Of a stretch of 64,000 bases of DNA, positions 52,203 through 61,823 are shown in pieces. Origin of the DNA: Bin5 sp965204705 (GTDB taxonomy: Bacteria; Chloroflexota; Anaerolineae; Caldilineales; Caldilineaceae); assembly GCA_965204705.1 (NCBI GenBank), contig OZ242006.1, positions 2,790,001-2,854,000 on the forward strand, written 5' to 3'. The notes under the pieces are model-generated. The model saw only the letters and a list, made by a program, of their open reading frames with translations, had not been told where the DNA came from and made no database searches. The position numbers and the translations under genes are program-made. Within the stretch, counting starts at the first letter, position 1, and each line of letters opens with the position of its first letter.

Positions 52203-53192
52203 ATGAACTCCGATGTGCTGAACCACACGTTCCCCGGACTCGACTTAGACTTTCTCGGCCCGAAGCGTAGCGGCAAGGTGCGGGACATCTATGAGAGAGA
52301 CGATCAGCTCGTTTTAGTCACAACCGATCGCCTGTCCGCTTTCGATCACATCCTGGGTCTGGTTCCTTCCAAAGGGCAGGTACTAAATCAACTTGCGGCC
52401 TTCTGGTTCGAAGAGACCCGAGATATAGTCGCAAACCACTTTATTGAGTCTCCAGACCCGAATGTGACAATCGGTCGCAAATGTCGTCCCCTGCCGGTTG
52501 AGGTCGTTGTTCGAGGATTCATATCCGGGGTAACCAAGACAAGCCTTTGGTATCGCTACAGCCAGGGTGAACGCTTCATTTATGGCATGGATTTTCCAGA
52601 TGGAATGAGCAAGAATGAGCAGCTTCCCCAACCGATTATCACGCCAACAACGAAGGCCGAAAAGGGCGGACATGACGAACTCATCACGAGCACGGAAATC
52701 GTGGATAAGGGCCTGGTTGACGGGGAACTCTGGGAGAGAATTTGTGGCTCTGGGCTTGCGCTTTTCGCTCGCGGACAAGAGTTGGCAGCCAGGGGAGGCC
52801 TACTCTTGGTGGACACCAAGTATGAGTTTGGACTGAGTGACGAGGGCGAACTCCTCCTTATTGACGAGATCCATACGCCGGATTCCAGCAGGTTCTGGAC
52901 GACTAAGAGCTATGAAGAGGTCCGAGCTGATAGGGAGAAACAGAGTAGCAATGGTCAGAGAGTTTTGGAACCGGAGAATTACGACAAGGAGTTCGTCCGA
53001 TTAGCCTACGCCGAGCGCGGTTACATAGGTGACGGTCCCCCTCCGCCTCTGGAAGACGATCTGGCTGTGCAAGCCAGCCTACGCTACATTGGCTGCTACG
53101 AGCGCTTGACAGGCCGTCAGTTTACCGCGGGCGAAACTCCGGTAGCCGAGAGGGTAGCCAAGAATCTCGGAGCGCGTTTCGGAAACCAATAG
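52203..53192 (+). CDS. purC: phosphoribosylaminoimidazole-succinocarboxamide synthase
   Basis: This 329-aa SAICAR synthase joins aspartate to CAIR with ATP. Family blocks are KRSGKVRDIYERDDQLVLVT, DRLSAFDHILG, VVVRGFISGVTKTSLW and LLIDEIHTPDSSRFW, with C-terminal YGDGPPPPLEDDL-like sequence GDGPPPPLEDDLAVQ. The length is that of the longer, eukaryote-like PurC form. AAGGAG precedes the ATG. It is the third gene of the operon. Confidence 0.95.
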   Translation: MNSDVLNHTFPGLDLDFLGPKRSGKVRDIYERDDQLVLVTTDRLSAFDHILGLVPSKGQVLNQLAAFWFEETRDIVANHFIESPDPNVTIGRKCRPLPVEVVVRGFISGVTKTSLWYRYSQGERFIYGMDFPDGMSKNEQLPQPIITPTTKAEKGGHDELITSTEIVDKGLVDGELWERICGSGLALFARGQELAARGGLLLVDTKYEFGLSDEGELLLIDEIHTPDSSRFWTTKSYEEVRADREKQSSNGQRVLEPENYDKEFVRLAYAERGYIGDGPPPPLEDDLAVQASLRYIGCYERLTGRQFTAGETPVAERVAKNLGARFGNQ

Positions 53193-53222
53193 GACAGACT
53201 GATAGTTTGGGAGCGACTTGAA

Positions 53223-53732
53223 GTGAAAGCTTCAGAAAGTACGCCTCTCGTGGGCGTGATAATGGGAAGCAGTTCCGACTGGGAGCGGTGCATGAAGTTT
53301 TCTTCGGAGACTTTGGCCGAGTTTGACCTGCCGCATGAGTGCAGGGTGGTGTCGGCGCACCGGACGCCTGTTTGGATGTCAGAATATGCTGAACGGGCGG
53401 CTGCACGAGGTCTGGAGGTGATCATAGCGGGTGCAGGTGGGGCGGCGCACCTGCCGGGCATGGTGGCCGGCCATACTCTTGTGCCTGTAATAGGCGTGCC
53501 GGTTCAAAGCCAGGCTCTGAATGGAATGGACTCACTGCTTTCGATTGTTCAGATGCCCGCGGGTGTACCTGTCGCTACTATGGCGATTGGGAAAGCGGGC
53601 GCCATCAATGCAGCTCTGCTTGCCATCTCGATTCTAGGGGCTTCGCGACCGGAGTTGCGACAGAAGCTTCAAGAATTTCGGGACGCCCGTGCTGACCAGG
53701 TGCTGGCTACTCGTCTGGCTGAAGAGGAGTAG
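53223..53732 (+). CDS. purE: N5-carboxyaminoimidazole ribonucleotide mutase
   Basis: This 169-aa class I PurE moves the carboxyl group of N5-CAIR to give CAIR. Motifs are GVIMGSSSDWERCMK (substrate phosphate loop), VVSAHRTPVWM (His near the active site) and AGAGGAAHLPGMVAGHT. It starts at GTG 53223. The next gene, purK, makes its substrate, and the pair shows that the organism uses the PurK/PurE route. Confidence 0.96.
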   Translation: MKASESTPLVGVIMGSSSDWERCMKFSSETLAEFDLPHECRVVSAHRTPVWMSEYAERAAARGLEVIIAGAGGAAHLPGMVAGHTLVPVIGVPVQSQALNGMDSLLSIVQMPAGVPVATMAIGKAGAINAALLAISILGASRPELRQKLQEFRDARADQVLATRLAEEE

Positions 53733-53736
53733 GACC

Positions 53737-54936
53737 ATGGCTCAAGCACGTCGATCGCCGCTGCCACCAGGCTCTACGATTGGTGTATTTGGCAGTGGGC
53801 AGTTGGGACGAATGCTGGCGATGGAGGCCCGAAGGATGGGCTATCGCATTCACACTTATTCGCCGGAACGCAACAGCCCAACCGGCCAGATAGCCGACCT
53901 CGAGTACGCCGCGGCCTACGATGACTCAGCAGCTGTGCAATCATTTGCAGAAGGCGTGGACGCGCTTACATTCGAGTTCGAAAACGTCCCTTCCCTTGTG
54001 GCAGAGATTGCTGAAGCCGAAGGCGTGCCAGTTCGCCCATCCGGGTCCATCCTCCACGCAGCCCAAAACCGACAACGTGAAAAGTCAATGCTCAGCCGGG
54101 CGGGTCTGCCCGTTACGCCGTTTCATTTGGTAGCAGATAGAACGGAACTGGAAGAGGCCGCCCAACAAATAGGTTTTCCCGCCATTCTCAAAACTGCTGC
54201 ATTCGGTTATGATGGTAAAGGGCAGACGCAAATTGACAGTGAAGCTACACTGGAATCGGCGTGGCAGTCTCTTGGAGGGAGGGCATGCGTCCTCGAGGCG
54301 TACGTAAACTTTGAGAAAGAACTGTCGGTGGTGGCGGCGCGCGGAGCGAATGGCGACTTTGCAGCTTATCCCCTTGTTGAGAACCGCCACCTGAACCACA
54401 TTTTGGATGTCACGATCGCGCCCGCAGAGGTAGAACCGGCTGTTGCTCACGAGGCCGAGAGATTGGCCCGGCAGTTGTGCGAGTTTCTCGGAATGACAGG
54501 CGTTCTCTGCATTGAGTTTTTTCTTCTTCCGAAGCCGCGAAAGGGCAGCAATCCTCCGGCATCGGAGTTGGGGTCGACCGGACGACTGCTGACCAATGAA
54601 ATTGCACCTCGTCCTCATAACTCCGGCCACTGGACGATCGAGGGTGCGGTGACCAGTCAGTTTGAGCAGCAGTTGCGTACTGTTTCCGGCCTTGGGCCCG
54701 GTTCAACCGAGCAGTTAAGACCGGCTGTCATGTTGAATCTACTTGGTGACCTCTGGCGTAGTGGTGAACCAAACTGGCAGGCCCTGATGGCATTTTCCGA
54801 AGCAAAGTTGCACTTGTATGGAAAACAGGAGCCTCGACCCGGCCGCAAAATGGGGCACCTAACCGTGACAGCAGATACTACCGCTGCGGCATTGGAAGTG
54901 GGACTCGCGGCGCGCGCGGCCTTAGAGCAAATGTAA
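53737..54936 (+). CDS. purK: 5-(carboxyamino)imidazole ribonucleotide synthase
   Basis: This 399-aa ATP-grasp enzyme carboxylates AIR to N5-CAIR. The N-terminal GVFGSGQLGRMLAMEARRMG is the PurK nucleotide-like motif, ATP-grasp residues lie in PAILKTAAFGYDGKGQ, and NEIAPRPHNSGHWTIEGAVT is the conserved C-terminal block. The ATG at 53737 begins four bases after the purE stop, with GGAGTAGG upstream; a longer frame overlapping purE is not used. Confidence 0.95.
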   Translation: MAQARRSPLPPGSTIGVFGSGQLGRMLAMEARRMGYRIHTYSPERNSPTGQIADLEYAAAYDDSAAVQSFAEGVDALTFEFENVPSLVAEIAEAEGVPVRPSGSILHAAQNRQREKSMLSRAGLPVTPFHLVADRTELEEAAQQIGFPAILKTAAFGYDGKGQTQIDSEATLESAWQSLGGRACVLEAYVNFEKELSVVAARGANGDFAAYPLVENRHLNHILDVTIAPAEVEPAVAHEAERLARQLCEFLGMTGVLCIEFFLLPKPRKGSNPPASELGSTGRLLTNEIAPRPHNSGHWTIEGAVTSQFEQQLRTVSGLGPGSTEQLRPAVMLNLLGDLWRSGEPNWQALMAFSEAKLHLYGKQEPRPGRKMGHLTVTADTTAAALEVGLAARAALEQM

Positions 54937-55036
54937 GTCTGGAACCTGGCAACAGGCCTGATGCCCGGCGTTGAGCACATTCGGAGAGTGCGTTCTCTCC
55001 AACTGAACGCGCTCTGTAATTCAAGGAGTGGCAAAA

Positions 55037-56461
55037 ATGCTTCCGTTCGACTCGCCCCGTGAAGCATGCGGCGTCTTTGGAATCAGTGCCCCCGGGATGG
55101 ACATCGCCCCCTTGGCCTACTTTGCCATTTATGCTCTGCAGCATCGAGGACAGGAGGCAGCGGGAATCGCCACTTGCGACGGCAAGACTGCCCATATTCA
55201 TAAGGGGCTGGGTCTTGTTTCCCAAGTCTTTAACGAGGACAATCTGCAACATCTGCAAGGGCATATGGGCATTGGTCATACTCGCTATTCCACGACCGGA
55301 TCACCCCGCCTGAACAATACTCAGCCGTATATCCTGGAGACACTCGACGGACCCCTTGCTATAGGGCATAACGGCAATTTGGTAAACGCGCCGAAACTTC
55401 GCCGTGAACTTCTGGAGCGGGGGGTGGGTCTGTCTACCTCGACCGACAGCGAACTTATCATCCACATGTTGGCCGGGGCACGCGGCAATTGGTTGCAGCG
55501 GATTCGCCAGATGATGACGATTGCGGAGGGCGCCTACACTTTGGCTATCCTCACCCGTGACGCCATCTATGGCGTGAGGGACCCTTGGGGTCTGCGCCCG
55601 CTCGTTCTTGGTGAGTTTGAAAACGGTTTCGCCATCGCCTCAGAGAGTTGCGCGTTCGCCACTATTGGCGGACGGGCCATTCAGGAAATCGAGCCTGGGG
55701 AAATCGTTCGCGTCGACCAGGACGGCTACGAAATCGTTCAGGGCGTGCCAGCAGAGAAGGCGGCATTCTGCACATTCGAGCAGATATATTTTGCCCGTCC
55801 GGACAGTGTTCTTGGCGGCCGGCTTGTTCACAGGGTGCGCCAAGCATTAGGGCGGCAACTGGCCCGCGAGTCGCCGGCAGAGGCTGATATCGTAGTACCT
55901 GTTCCCGATAGCGGCACCCCTCATGCAATCGGCTATGCACAGGAGAGCGGCATCGACTACAGCGAGGGTCTTATTAAGAGCCGATACATTGGACGTACCT
56001 TCATCCAGCCGACAGACCGGCAACGCAAGGTCGGTGTGTCAATGAAGTTCAACCCCTTACCTGACAATTTGAGGGGACAGAGGGTAGTGCTGGTAGACGA
56101 CTCAATCGTGCGGGGAAACACGAGTGGACCGCTCGTGCAACTTCTGCGCGACGCGGGGGCGGCCGAAGTTCATATGCGGGTTGCGTGCCCCCCAATACGA
56201 TTCCCTTGCTTCATGGGCGTAGACATGGCAAGCCAGTCGGAACTGATCGCGGCCCAAAAGAATCTGGATGAAATTAAGGAATACATTGGTGTTGAGTCGT
56301 TAAGCTATCTGAGTGTTGAAGGTATGATGAGTACACTGAGAGCGCAGGATGGCTATTGCAACGCTTGTTTCACCGGCGCCTACCCGTTCGAGACCCCAAT
56401 GCTGGAAATGGAATTGGAATTGAAGGAGAAAGAGAGATTCGCGGGCGTGCTGGGCAACTGA
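55037..56461 (+). CDS. purF: amidophosphoribosyltransferase
   Basis: This 474-aa enzyme catalyses the first step of purine synthesis, moving an amino group from glutamine to PRPP. A short propeptide (MLPFDSPREA) precedes the catalytic N-terminal Cys11 in ACGVFG. The glutaminase half has LQHRGQEAAGIATCDG and HNGNLVN. The PRTase half has VVLVDDSIVRGNTSGPLVQL (PRPP loop). The ATG at 55037 is chosen over GTG 55028 because AAGGAG is eight bases before it. Cysteines near the C-terminus (NACFTGAYP) are of the kind that bind a 4Fe-4S cluster in some PurF proteins. Confidence 0.95.
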   Translation: MLPFDSPREACGVFGISAPGMDIAPLAYFAIYALQHRGQEAAGIATCDGKTAHIHKGLGLVSQVFNEDNLQHLQGHMGIGHTRYSTTGSPRLNNTQPYILETLDGPLAIGHNGNLVNAPKLRRELLERGVGLSTSTDSELIIHMLAGARGNWLQRIRQMMTIAEGAYTLAILTRDAIYGVRDPWGLRPLVLGEFENGFAIASESCAFATIGGRAIQEIEPGEIVRVDQDGYEIVQGVPAEKAAFCTFEQIYFARPDSVLGGRLVHRVRQALGRQLARESPAEADIVVPVPDSGTPHAIGYAQESGIDYSEGLIKSRYIGRTFIQPTDRQRKVGVSMKFNPLPDNLRGQRVVLVDDSIVRGNTSGPLVQLLRDAGAAEVHMRVACPPIRFPCFMGVDMASQSELIAAQKNLDEIKEYIGVESLSYLSVEGMMSTLRAQDGYCNACFTGAYPFETPMLEMELELKEKERFAGVLGN

Positions 56462-56558
56462 TTATTGGTGCTCCTGGACAGGGTAGAACTCGACAGTCCA
56501 CTGGACCCCCTGATGGTCTTTCTCCTCTCCACACGAACCGCCACTCCATGAAAGTTAC

Positions 56559-57869
56559 ATGAACATTTTACTAATCGGTTCCGGTGCCAGGGAGCATGCC
56601 TTGGCCTGGAAAATGGCGCAATCACGACATGTCGCCCGAATTTTCGCGGCGCCAGGGAACGGGGGTACAGCTGGGACTCCCAACTGCACGAATGTGCCTA
56701 TTCAGGTTGACGATTCGCAGGCGTTGCGGCTTTTTGCAATCGAAAATCAGGTCGATCTTACGGTGGTGGGACCTGAACTTCCTTTAGTATCTGGAGTCGT
56801 AGATGAATTCGTCGCCGAGGGTCTGACAGTATTCGGCCCCAGCGAGTCCGCTGCCAGGCTTGAGGGCTCGAAGGCGTTCTCAAAGGCTTTCATGAACCGG
56901 CACGGGATTCCCACCGGCTGGGCGCGTGTCTTCACAGACTTTGAAACGGCGGCCGACTTCGTCCATGAATTGAACGACGTCCCGGTGCTTAAGGCCAGCG
57001 GACTTGCTGCCGGTAAAGGGGTACTTCTGCCAACGAGTCATGACGAAGCTGTCGAGCAGCTGCGTGAGATGATGGTGAGTCGACGCTTTGGCGACGCTGG
57101 CTTAACTGTCCTCGTGGAAGAGCGTTTACAGGGCCCGGAACTGTCGGTACTGGCATTTTGCGATGGAGGGAACCTACGAGTGGTTCCTGCGGCGCAGGAT
57201 CACAAGCGGCTGCTTGAGGGGGACCGAGGCCCTAATACTGGCGGTATGGGAGCTTTTGCGCCTTCCCCACTGGCAACGAAGGAGATTCTGGACGTGGTTG
57301 AGCAAAAGGTCCTGCGGCCAACCTTAGCTGGAATGGCTTCTGCAGGTTCTCCTTATCGGGGCGTCCTGTATGCCGGGCTGATGCTGACCGAAAGGGGACC
57401 AATGGTCCTGGAATTCAACTGTCGCTTCGGCGATCCGGAAGCTCAGGTCATATTGCCCTTACTTCAGAGCGACATTGTGGAACTGATGTTGGCGTGCACG
57501 GATGGCAGCTTGGCCGAGCACGAACCGGCATGGTCAGCAGAGTCCGCGGTAACGGTGGTAATGGCTTCTGGCGGCTATCCAGATGGTTACGAGACAGGCA
57601 AGGTCATCTCAGGTCTTCCCGAAGGTTTGAACGCCGATGGCAGCGCCCTAGTCTTTCACGCCGGTACAATGGTGGACGACACGCGCCTTCATGCCGAAGG
57701 GGAGAGTGACTCGGTTATTCTGACCGACGGTGGACGTGTACTTTCTGTTACTGCGACCGGAGACAGATTCAAGACGGCCTTCACGAAGGCCTACAAGGCT
57801 GTTGAACAGATTCACTTCGAGGGCGCGGTCTGGCGCTCCGACATTGGAATTGACTTTGCTAAGGCCTAA
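56559..57869 (+). CDS. purD: phosphoribosylamine-glycine ligase (GAR synthetase)
   Basis: This 436-aa ATP-grasp enzyme joins glycine to phosphoribosylamine. The N-terminal MNILLIGSGAREHALAWKMA, the ATP-binding VLKASGLAAGKGVLLP, GDRGPNTGGMGAFAP and EFNCRFGDPEAQVILP are diagnostic. It is the last purine gene in the unit (purL, Q, C, E, K, F, D); purM, purN, purB and purH are not in the window. It is followed after 135 bp by the HMG-CoA reductase gene. Confidence 0.96.
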   Translation: MNILLIGSGAREHALAWKMAQSRHVARIFAAPGNGGTAGTPNCTNVPIQVDDSQALRLFAIENQVDLTVVGPELPLVSGVVDEFVAEGLTVFGPSESAARLEGSKAFSKAFMNRHGIPTGWARVFTDFETAADFVHELNDVPVLKASGLAAGKGVLLPTSHDEAVEQLREMMVSRRFGDAGLTVLVEERLQGPELSVLAFCDGGNLRVVPAAQDHKRLLEGDRGPNTGGMGAFAPSPLATKEILDVVEQKVLRPTLAGMASAGSPYRGVLYAGLMLTERGPMVLEFNCRFGDPEAQVILPLLQSDIVELMLACTDGSLAEHEPAWSAESAVTVVMASGGYPDGYETGKVISGLPEGLNADGSALVFHAGTMVDDTRLHAEGESDSVILTDGGRVLSVTATGDRFKTAFTKAYKAVEQIHFEGAVWRSDIGIDFAKA

Positions 57870-58004
57870 GTCGAAGTGTCCCAGTAGGGGTCCTTGGACA
57901 GGTTGCTTTCGGCCTTCAACAGAATAATGCCCCTGATTCGAAACGTCGCTTTCCCTCTCTAGGCTTCTTCACTATCCTGTCAAACAGCATTATCGGGAGG
58001 TCCC

Positions 58005-59552
58005 ATGGCACTGATTCCTTCAATGTTACTCAAGCGTCTGTACACGTATGCCAGCCTACAGAATACTGAGAACGGCGTACAGTTTTCGATAAAGAACCGG
58101 CTGAGCGACGCCAGGTTGACCGGATTTCATGGCATCAGCATTGACGGCAAAGAGATTTCCAATGACGACCTGTCACTGGACTTTGGCGAGGGGGTTGTGA
58201 TTTCACCCGATCAAGTCAACAGCGGCGATTCGATTGAGTTTCCTCTGCGGAAGGAGGTGTTCATCACTGCGCAGATTCCTCCGCTTGAAATGGGTCACCA
58301 TGAGATCCGGATCGGAGTACAGACGTCGCCATTTGGCCGCATCCAGTTTGCTGTCGGTGACGCAATATCTGAGAAGGTCGATGCGCCGAGAATCCCTCGC
58401 GACCGCGATGACGACTACGGCGAAGATGTAATCAAAGCTCGCCAGGAATTCGTTAAGGAATACACGGGCCACTCGCTTGAACACATTTCACAGTACTCTT
58501 TTGACCCCCACGAAACGCAAGGCAATATCGAGAATTTTACAGGGGTGGCACAAGTGCCGATTGGCTTCGCCGGCCCTCTGACAGTCTGCGGAGAGCATGC
58601 CAAAGGCGACTTTCTTATTCCCTTGGCGACCACTGAGGGAACCCTCGTGGCTTCATACAATCGGGGCATGAAGCTACTTAATTTGTCAGGGGGAGTTAAG
58701 TGCACCGTCGTGGCCGATGCGATGCAAAGGGCGCCTGTCTTTGTCTTTGAAGATGCCCGCGGCGCCAGGGATTTTATCGACTGGGTGGGAAGGAACATGA
58801 ACCCTGTCAGGGAAGAGGCCGAGGCAACTTCCAGTGTGGCTAAGCTGGACAATATCGATCCTTACCAGTCCAATAAGTTCGCTTTTCTGCGATTCAACTA
58901 CCAGACTGGAGACGCCGGGGGACAGAACATGGTGGGGCGAGCTACATTTGCCGCGTGCTCCTGGATTCTGGATAACTATGACGGTCAGGAGATCAAGCGC
59001 TTTTATCTTGAGTCGAATTTCGCCACAGACAAGAAGGCCTCCCAGGTCAACATAATGCGGACCCGGGGTAAGCGCGTGACGGCGGAAGCGATCATTCCCC
59101 GCGATGTGCTTATTCAGAACATGCGCGTGCAGCCTGAGCAGCTTTTCTACCATTACGGCGTAGCCAACATCGGTTCGATATTGGCGGGCGTAAACAACAA
59201 CGGACTTCACTCTGCCAACGCAATAACCGCGATTTTCATTGCCACCGGCCAGGACGTTGCCAATGTTTCAGAATCCTCCGCCGGCCTGATTTATGTCGAA
59301 TTGACAGATGAAAAGGATCTCTACATCTCCATCACAATACCATCGCTCATTGTCGCCACATTTGGTGGTGGGACAGGGTTGGCGACCCAAAGAGAGTGCC
59401 TGGAATTGCTGGGTTGCGTCGGCAAAGGCAAGGTCAGGAAGTTTGCCGAGATTGTAGCGGGGACGGTATTGGCGGGAGAACTCTCGCTGGCCGCTGCGAT
59501 TAGCTCCCTGGACTGGGTCAGCAGCCACGAGGAGTATGGGCGCAACCGGTAA
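58005..59552 (+). CDS. mvaA: hydroxymethylglutaryl-CoA reductase with N-terminal extra domain
   Basis: This 515-aa enzyme reduces HMG-CoA to mevalonate for isoprenoid synthesis. Catalytic residues are in place: Glu in ATTEGTLVAS (about 211), Lys in NFATDKKASQVN (about 343), Asp in TGQDVANVSES (about 415) and a C-terminal His in VSSHEEYG (about 507). TGDAGGQNMVG is the cofactor-site motif, with GGQN for the usual MGMN. The first 120 residues form a beta-rich region (FSIKNRLSDARLTGFHGISI) that I do not recognise and that is not part of classical reductases. GGGAGG precedes the ATG. Confidence 0.92.
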   Translation: MALIPSMLLKRLYTYASLQNTENGVQFSIKNRLSDARLTGFHGISIDGKEISNDDLSLDFGEGVVISPDQVNSGDSIEFPLRKEVFITAQIPPLEMGHHEIRIGVQTSPFGRIQFAVGDAISEKVDAPRIPRDRDDDYGEDVIKARQEFVKEYTGHSLEHISQYSFDPHETQGNIENFTGVAQVPIGFAGPLTVCGEHAKGDFLIPLATTEGTLVASYNRGMKLLNLSGGVKCTVVADAMQRAPVFVFEDARGARDFIDWVGRNMNPVREEAEATSSVAKLDNIDPYQSNKFAFLRFNYQTGDAGGQNMVGRATFAACSWILDNYDGQEIKRFYLESNFATDKKASQVNIMRTRGKRVTAEAIIPRDVLIQNMRVQPEQLFYHYGVANIGSILAGVNNNGLHSANAITAIFIATGQDVANVSESSAGLIYVELTDEKDLYISITIPSLIVATFGGGTGLATQRECLELLGCVGKGKVRKFAEIVAGTVLAGELSLAAAISSLDWVSSHEEYGRNR

Positions 59553-59633
59553 GGCAGTTCGCAGCGCATCGCGAGGAGCGCGCCTATTCGAGAATTGGCA
59601 GATTTTGAAATTGAAGCTTTACCTTGAGAGCAA

Positions 59634-59671
59634 GAAAAAACGCCGCTTTCGTAGTGTGAGAAAGCGGCGTT
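59634..59671 (-). terminator. bidirectional terminator between HMG-CoA reductase and tRNA-Gln
   Basis: A perfect 12-bp stem (59639-59650 with 59660-59671) has a 9-nt loop. On the minus strand six T follow, ending the tRNA-Gln transcript. On the plus strand the tail ATTCTT is weaker, but it may also end the purine/reductase message. Confidence 0.8.
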
Positions 59672-59727
59672 ATTCTTGGGAAAGTTCTGCCCGCAGGGGC
59701 CGATACAACTCTTGCCTAAGGGTGGAA

Positions 59728-59799
59728 CTGGGGGACAGGGATTTGAACCCCGATTACCTGATCCAGAGTCAGGCGTTTTGCCGATTAAACTATCCCCCA
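59728..59799 (-). tRNA. tRNA-Gln (CUG)
   Basis: Minus-strand acceptor TGGGGGA/TCCCCCA with discriminator G, D arm TAGTTTAATCGGCAAAACG, anticodon stem CCTGA/TCAGG around loop CTCTGGA (anticodon CTG), T arm CGGGG-TTCAAAT-CCCTG. CCA is not encoded. It lies upstream of a terminator and downstream of gltX. Confidence 0.93.
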
Positions 59800-59820
59800 A
59801 TGAAGGCCTTCATTCCCTGG

Positions 59821-59850
59821 ATCCTAACACATTCGAGGGTGACGAACCAA
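59821..59850 (-). promoter_or_regulatory. putative promoter of tRNA-Gln
   Basis: On the minus strand TTGGTT (59850-59845) and TAGGAT (59826-59821) are spaced 18 bp, ending 21 bp before the tRNA. Moderate match. Confidence 0.4.
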
Positions 59851-59933
59851 ATCCAGTGCCCTTTAGCGATCTCCAGTAGTCGGGATTTGGACCAGCTGTC
59901 TCACACGTGCCTGGCCCGTTACGACATAGGCGA

Positions 59934-61466
59934 TCAACCGCTATTCGCTGCCCCATGCTCCTCCAAGAAAGCGACTGCGTGCTCAATGCGCTGCAACGAT
60001 TCTTTGCGACCAAGTGCCTCAATGCTTTCAAATAGTGGCGGAGATACTTTCTTCCCGCTGATGGCACCACGAACAGGCCCAAAGAAGCTGCCTGCCTTCA
60101 CCCCCAACTCCTCAGCTCTTTCTCGAAATGCTACATGAATGGCCTTAGCGCAAAACGGCTCCACGTCCGTCAAGAGACGTGCGCCGGAACGCAGTATTTC
60201 GACACTTTGGGCCGCGTCAAGCTTGCGACCTATCAGTAGCTTTGGATTCGCGTAGGATATCGTGTCCGAATCCTGGAAGGCCCAGTCGATCCAATCAGCG
60301 GCCTCGTCCAGGCGCTTGAGGCGCTCCTGAATTACCGGAATCAAAACGTCCAATCTGCGGTCAGTTCTCAGGTCGGTTTCAGATATGCCGAGTTGCCGAC
60401 TGATAAACGGCAGAAGAGCCGATTTGAGTGCCTCTGGCGTCAATTCTCGAATGTAGAGCCCGTTGAGCCAGTCCAGCTTTTCGTAGGGAAGCGCCGCTGC
60501 GGAGGGATTGATCTCATCCAAGCGAAATCGTTCGATCGCCTCCTCGCGGCTGAAAACTTCCTGATCGGGATCGAAATTCCAGCCGACATTTGTCAGGAAA
60601 TTGAACATTGCATCAGGCAGGTAGCCTGAGTCCTGAAATTCGTGAACCAGCGCCAGGAACTCCTTACCTGCCACCATTTTTTTGCGTTTGCTCATCTTGC
60701 CCTTACCACTGGGATCCAGGATTACAGGCAGATGAACCAATACTGGCATTTCCCAGCCAAATGCTTCAACGATCAACTTGTGAATCGGAGCTGTTGCCAA
60801 CCATTCTTCGCCCCTGAGGACGTGAGTTATCTCCATCAGCCGGTCATCCACCATCGCAGCAAGATGATAGGTTGGCAGCCCGTCCGCCTTGAGCAGGACT
60901 TCATCTTGCAGCTGTCTGTTTTCGACTCGGATTTCACCGCGCAGTAGGTCATCAAAGACAGTGACGCCCTCCAATGGCACGGCGAGGCGAATGACTGAAG
61001 GTACGCCTTCGGCTTCGCGTTGCCTTCTCTCTTCATCGGACAGGTGCCGGCATTGTCGATCGTATCCAGTTCCTTTGCCTGTTTGCCGCTGCTCCGCCCG
61101 CATGGTCGCGAGGCGTTCAGGCGTGCAGAAGCAGCGATAGGCTGCTCCCCTATCGACGAGGTCCTGGGCCTTCTCTTTGTAGATCTGCTGCCTCTGCGAC
61201 TGAGTGTAAGGCGAGAAGGGCCCTCCGATGTCCGGACCTTCGTCCCATTCCAGACCTAACCAGCGCAAGCCAGTGACCAAGCTTTCCAGGCTGTCAGGAT
61301 CAAATCGCTTGCGGTCAGTATCTTCGATACGTAGAATGAATTGACCGCCGGTCTTTCGCGCCCACAGCCAGTCAAAGAGAGCTGTGCGCAATCCACCAAG
61401 ATGCAGGTGTCCTGTTGGACTGGGCGCAAATCGAACACGGGCTGGTCTGTCCCCATTGTTGGTCAT
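59934..61466 (-). CDS. gltX: glutamyl-tRNA synthetase
   Basis: This 510-aa class I aminoacyl-tRNA synthetase charges tRNA-Glu, and possibly tRNA-Gln where the amidotransferase route is used. The HIGH-type motif is FAPSPTGHLHLGGLRTAL and the KMSKS-type motif is GKGKMSKRKK. YRCFCTPERL is the zinc-region-like segment. The ATG at 61466 has GAGG eight bases upstream; eight extra codons beyond it are not used. Its tRNA-Glu substrate is encoded at 48179. The C-terminal anticodon-binding part is complete. Confidence 0.95.
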   Translation of the reverse strand: MTNNGDRPARVRFAPSPTGHLHLGGLRTALFDWLWARKTGGQFILRIEDTDRKRFDPDSLESLVTGLRWLGLEWDEGPDIGGPFSPYTQSQRQQIYKEKAQDLVDRGAAYRCFCTPERLATMRAEQRQTGKGTGYDRQCRHLSDEERRQREAEGVPSVIRLAVPLEGVTVFDDLLRGEIRVENRQLQDEVLLKADGLPTYHLAAMVDDRLMEITHVLRGEEWLATAPIHKLIVEAFGWEMPVLVHLPVILDPSGKGKMSKRKKMVAGKEFLALVHEFQDSGYLPDAMFNFLTNVGWNFDPDQEVFSREEAIERFRLDEINPSAAALPYEKLDWLNGLYIRELTPEALKSALLPFISRQLGISETDLRTDRRLDVLIPVIQERLKRLDEAADWIDWAFQDSDTISYANPKLLIGRKLDAAQSVEILRSGARLLTDVEPFCAKAIHVAFRERAEELGVKAGSFFGPVRGAISGKKVSPPLFESIEALGRKESLQRIEHAVAFLEEHGAANSG

Positions 61467-61823
61467 TGTTTCGCCTCGAAAAAGGAGCACAAATCTGTTC
61501 TGCCGACAAACGCGCCCACTAGACTATCACATTGGCAAATGCCCGTCAACGTTCAGGGAGTCTGGGTAAAGACTGAGTAGACGAATTGCACGACCTTCGT
61601 CAGGAAACGCCCTGGCTGGAGAACTGCTCAGTATGCCAGGCCTGCTGCGTTGAGTGCCGAAGAGTTACCTGTAAACCGGAATTGCAGTGCCTTGACACGT
61701 CGGCTATACTGTTGGTCAATTCCGCCGTCCGATTCGTGCCCGCCGAGAGCGGCGGGGAAGGTCAGGTCGCGGCGGATGCCGTAGTGCGCGCAAAATCAGC
61801 GAAACCAGGCAAAGGGATTCAGT
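61467..61823. other. divergent intergenic region
   Basis: About 350 bp between gltX and the 476-aa gene. It contains the plus-strand promoter at 61682-61710 and an inverted TTGAC...GTCAA pair (61692-61720) around its -10 box. No gene seen. Confidence 0.5.
61682..61710 (+). promoter_or_regulatory. putative promoter of the 476-aa gene
   Basis: TTGCAG (61682-61687) and TATACT (61705-61710) are spaced 17 bp. The -10 box is near consensus. The TTGAC/GTCAA inverted repeat spanning the -10 box could be a repressor site. Confidence 0.45.
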
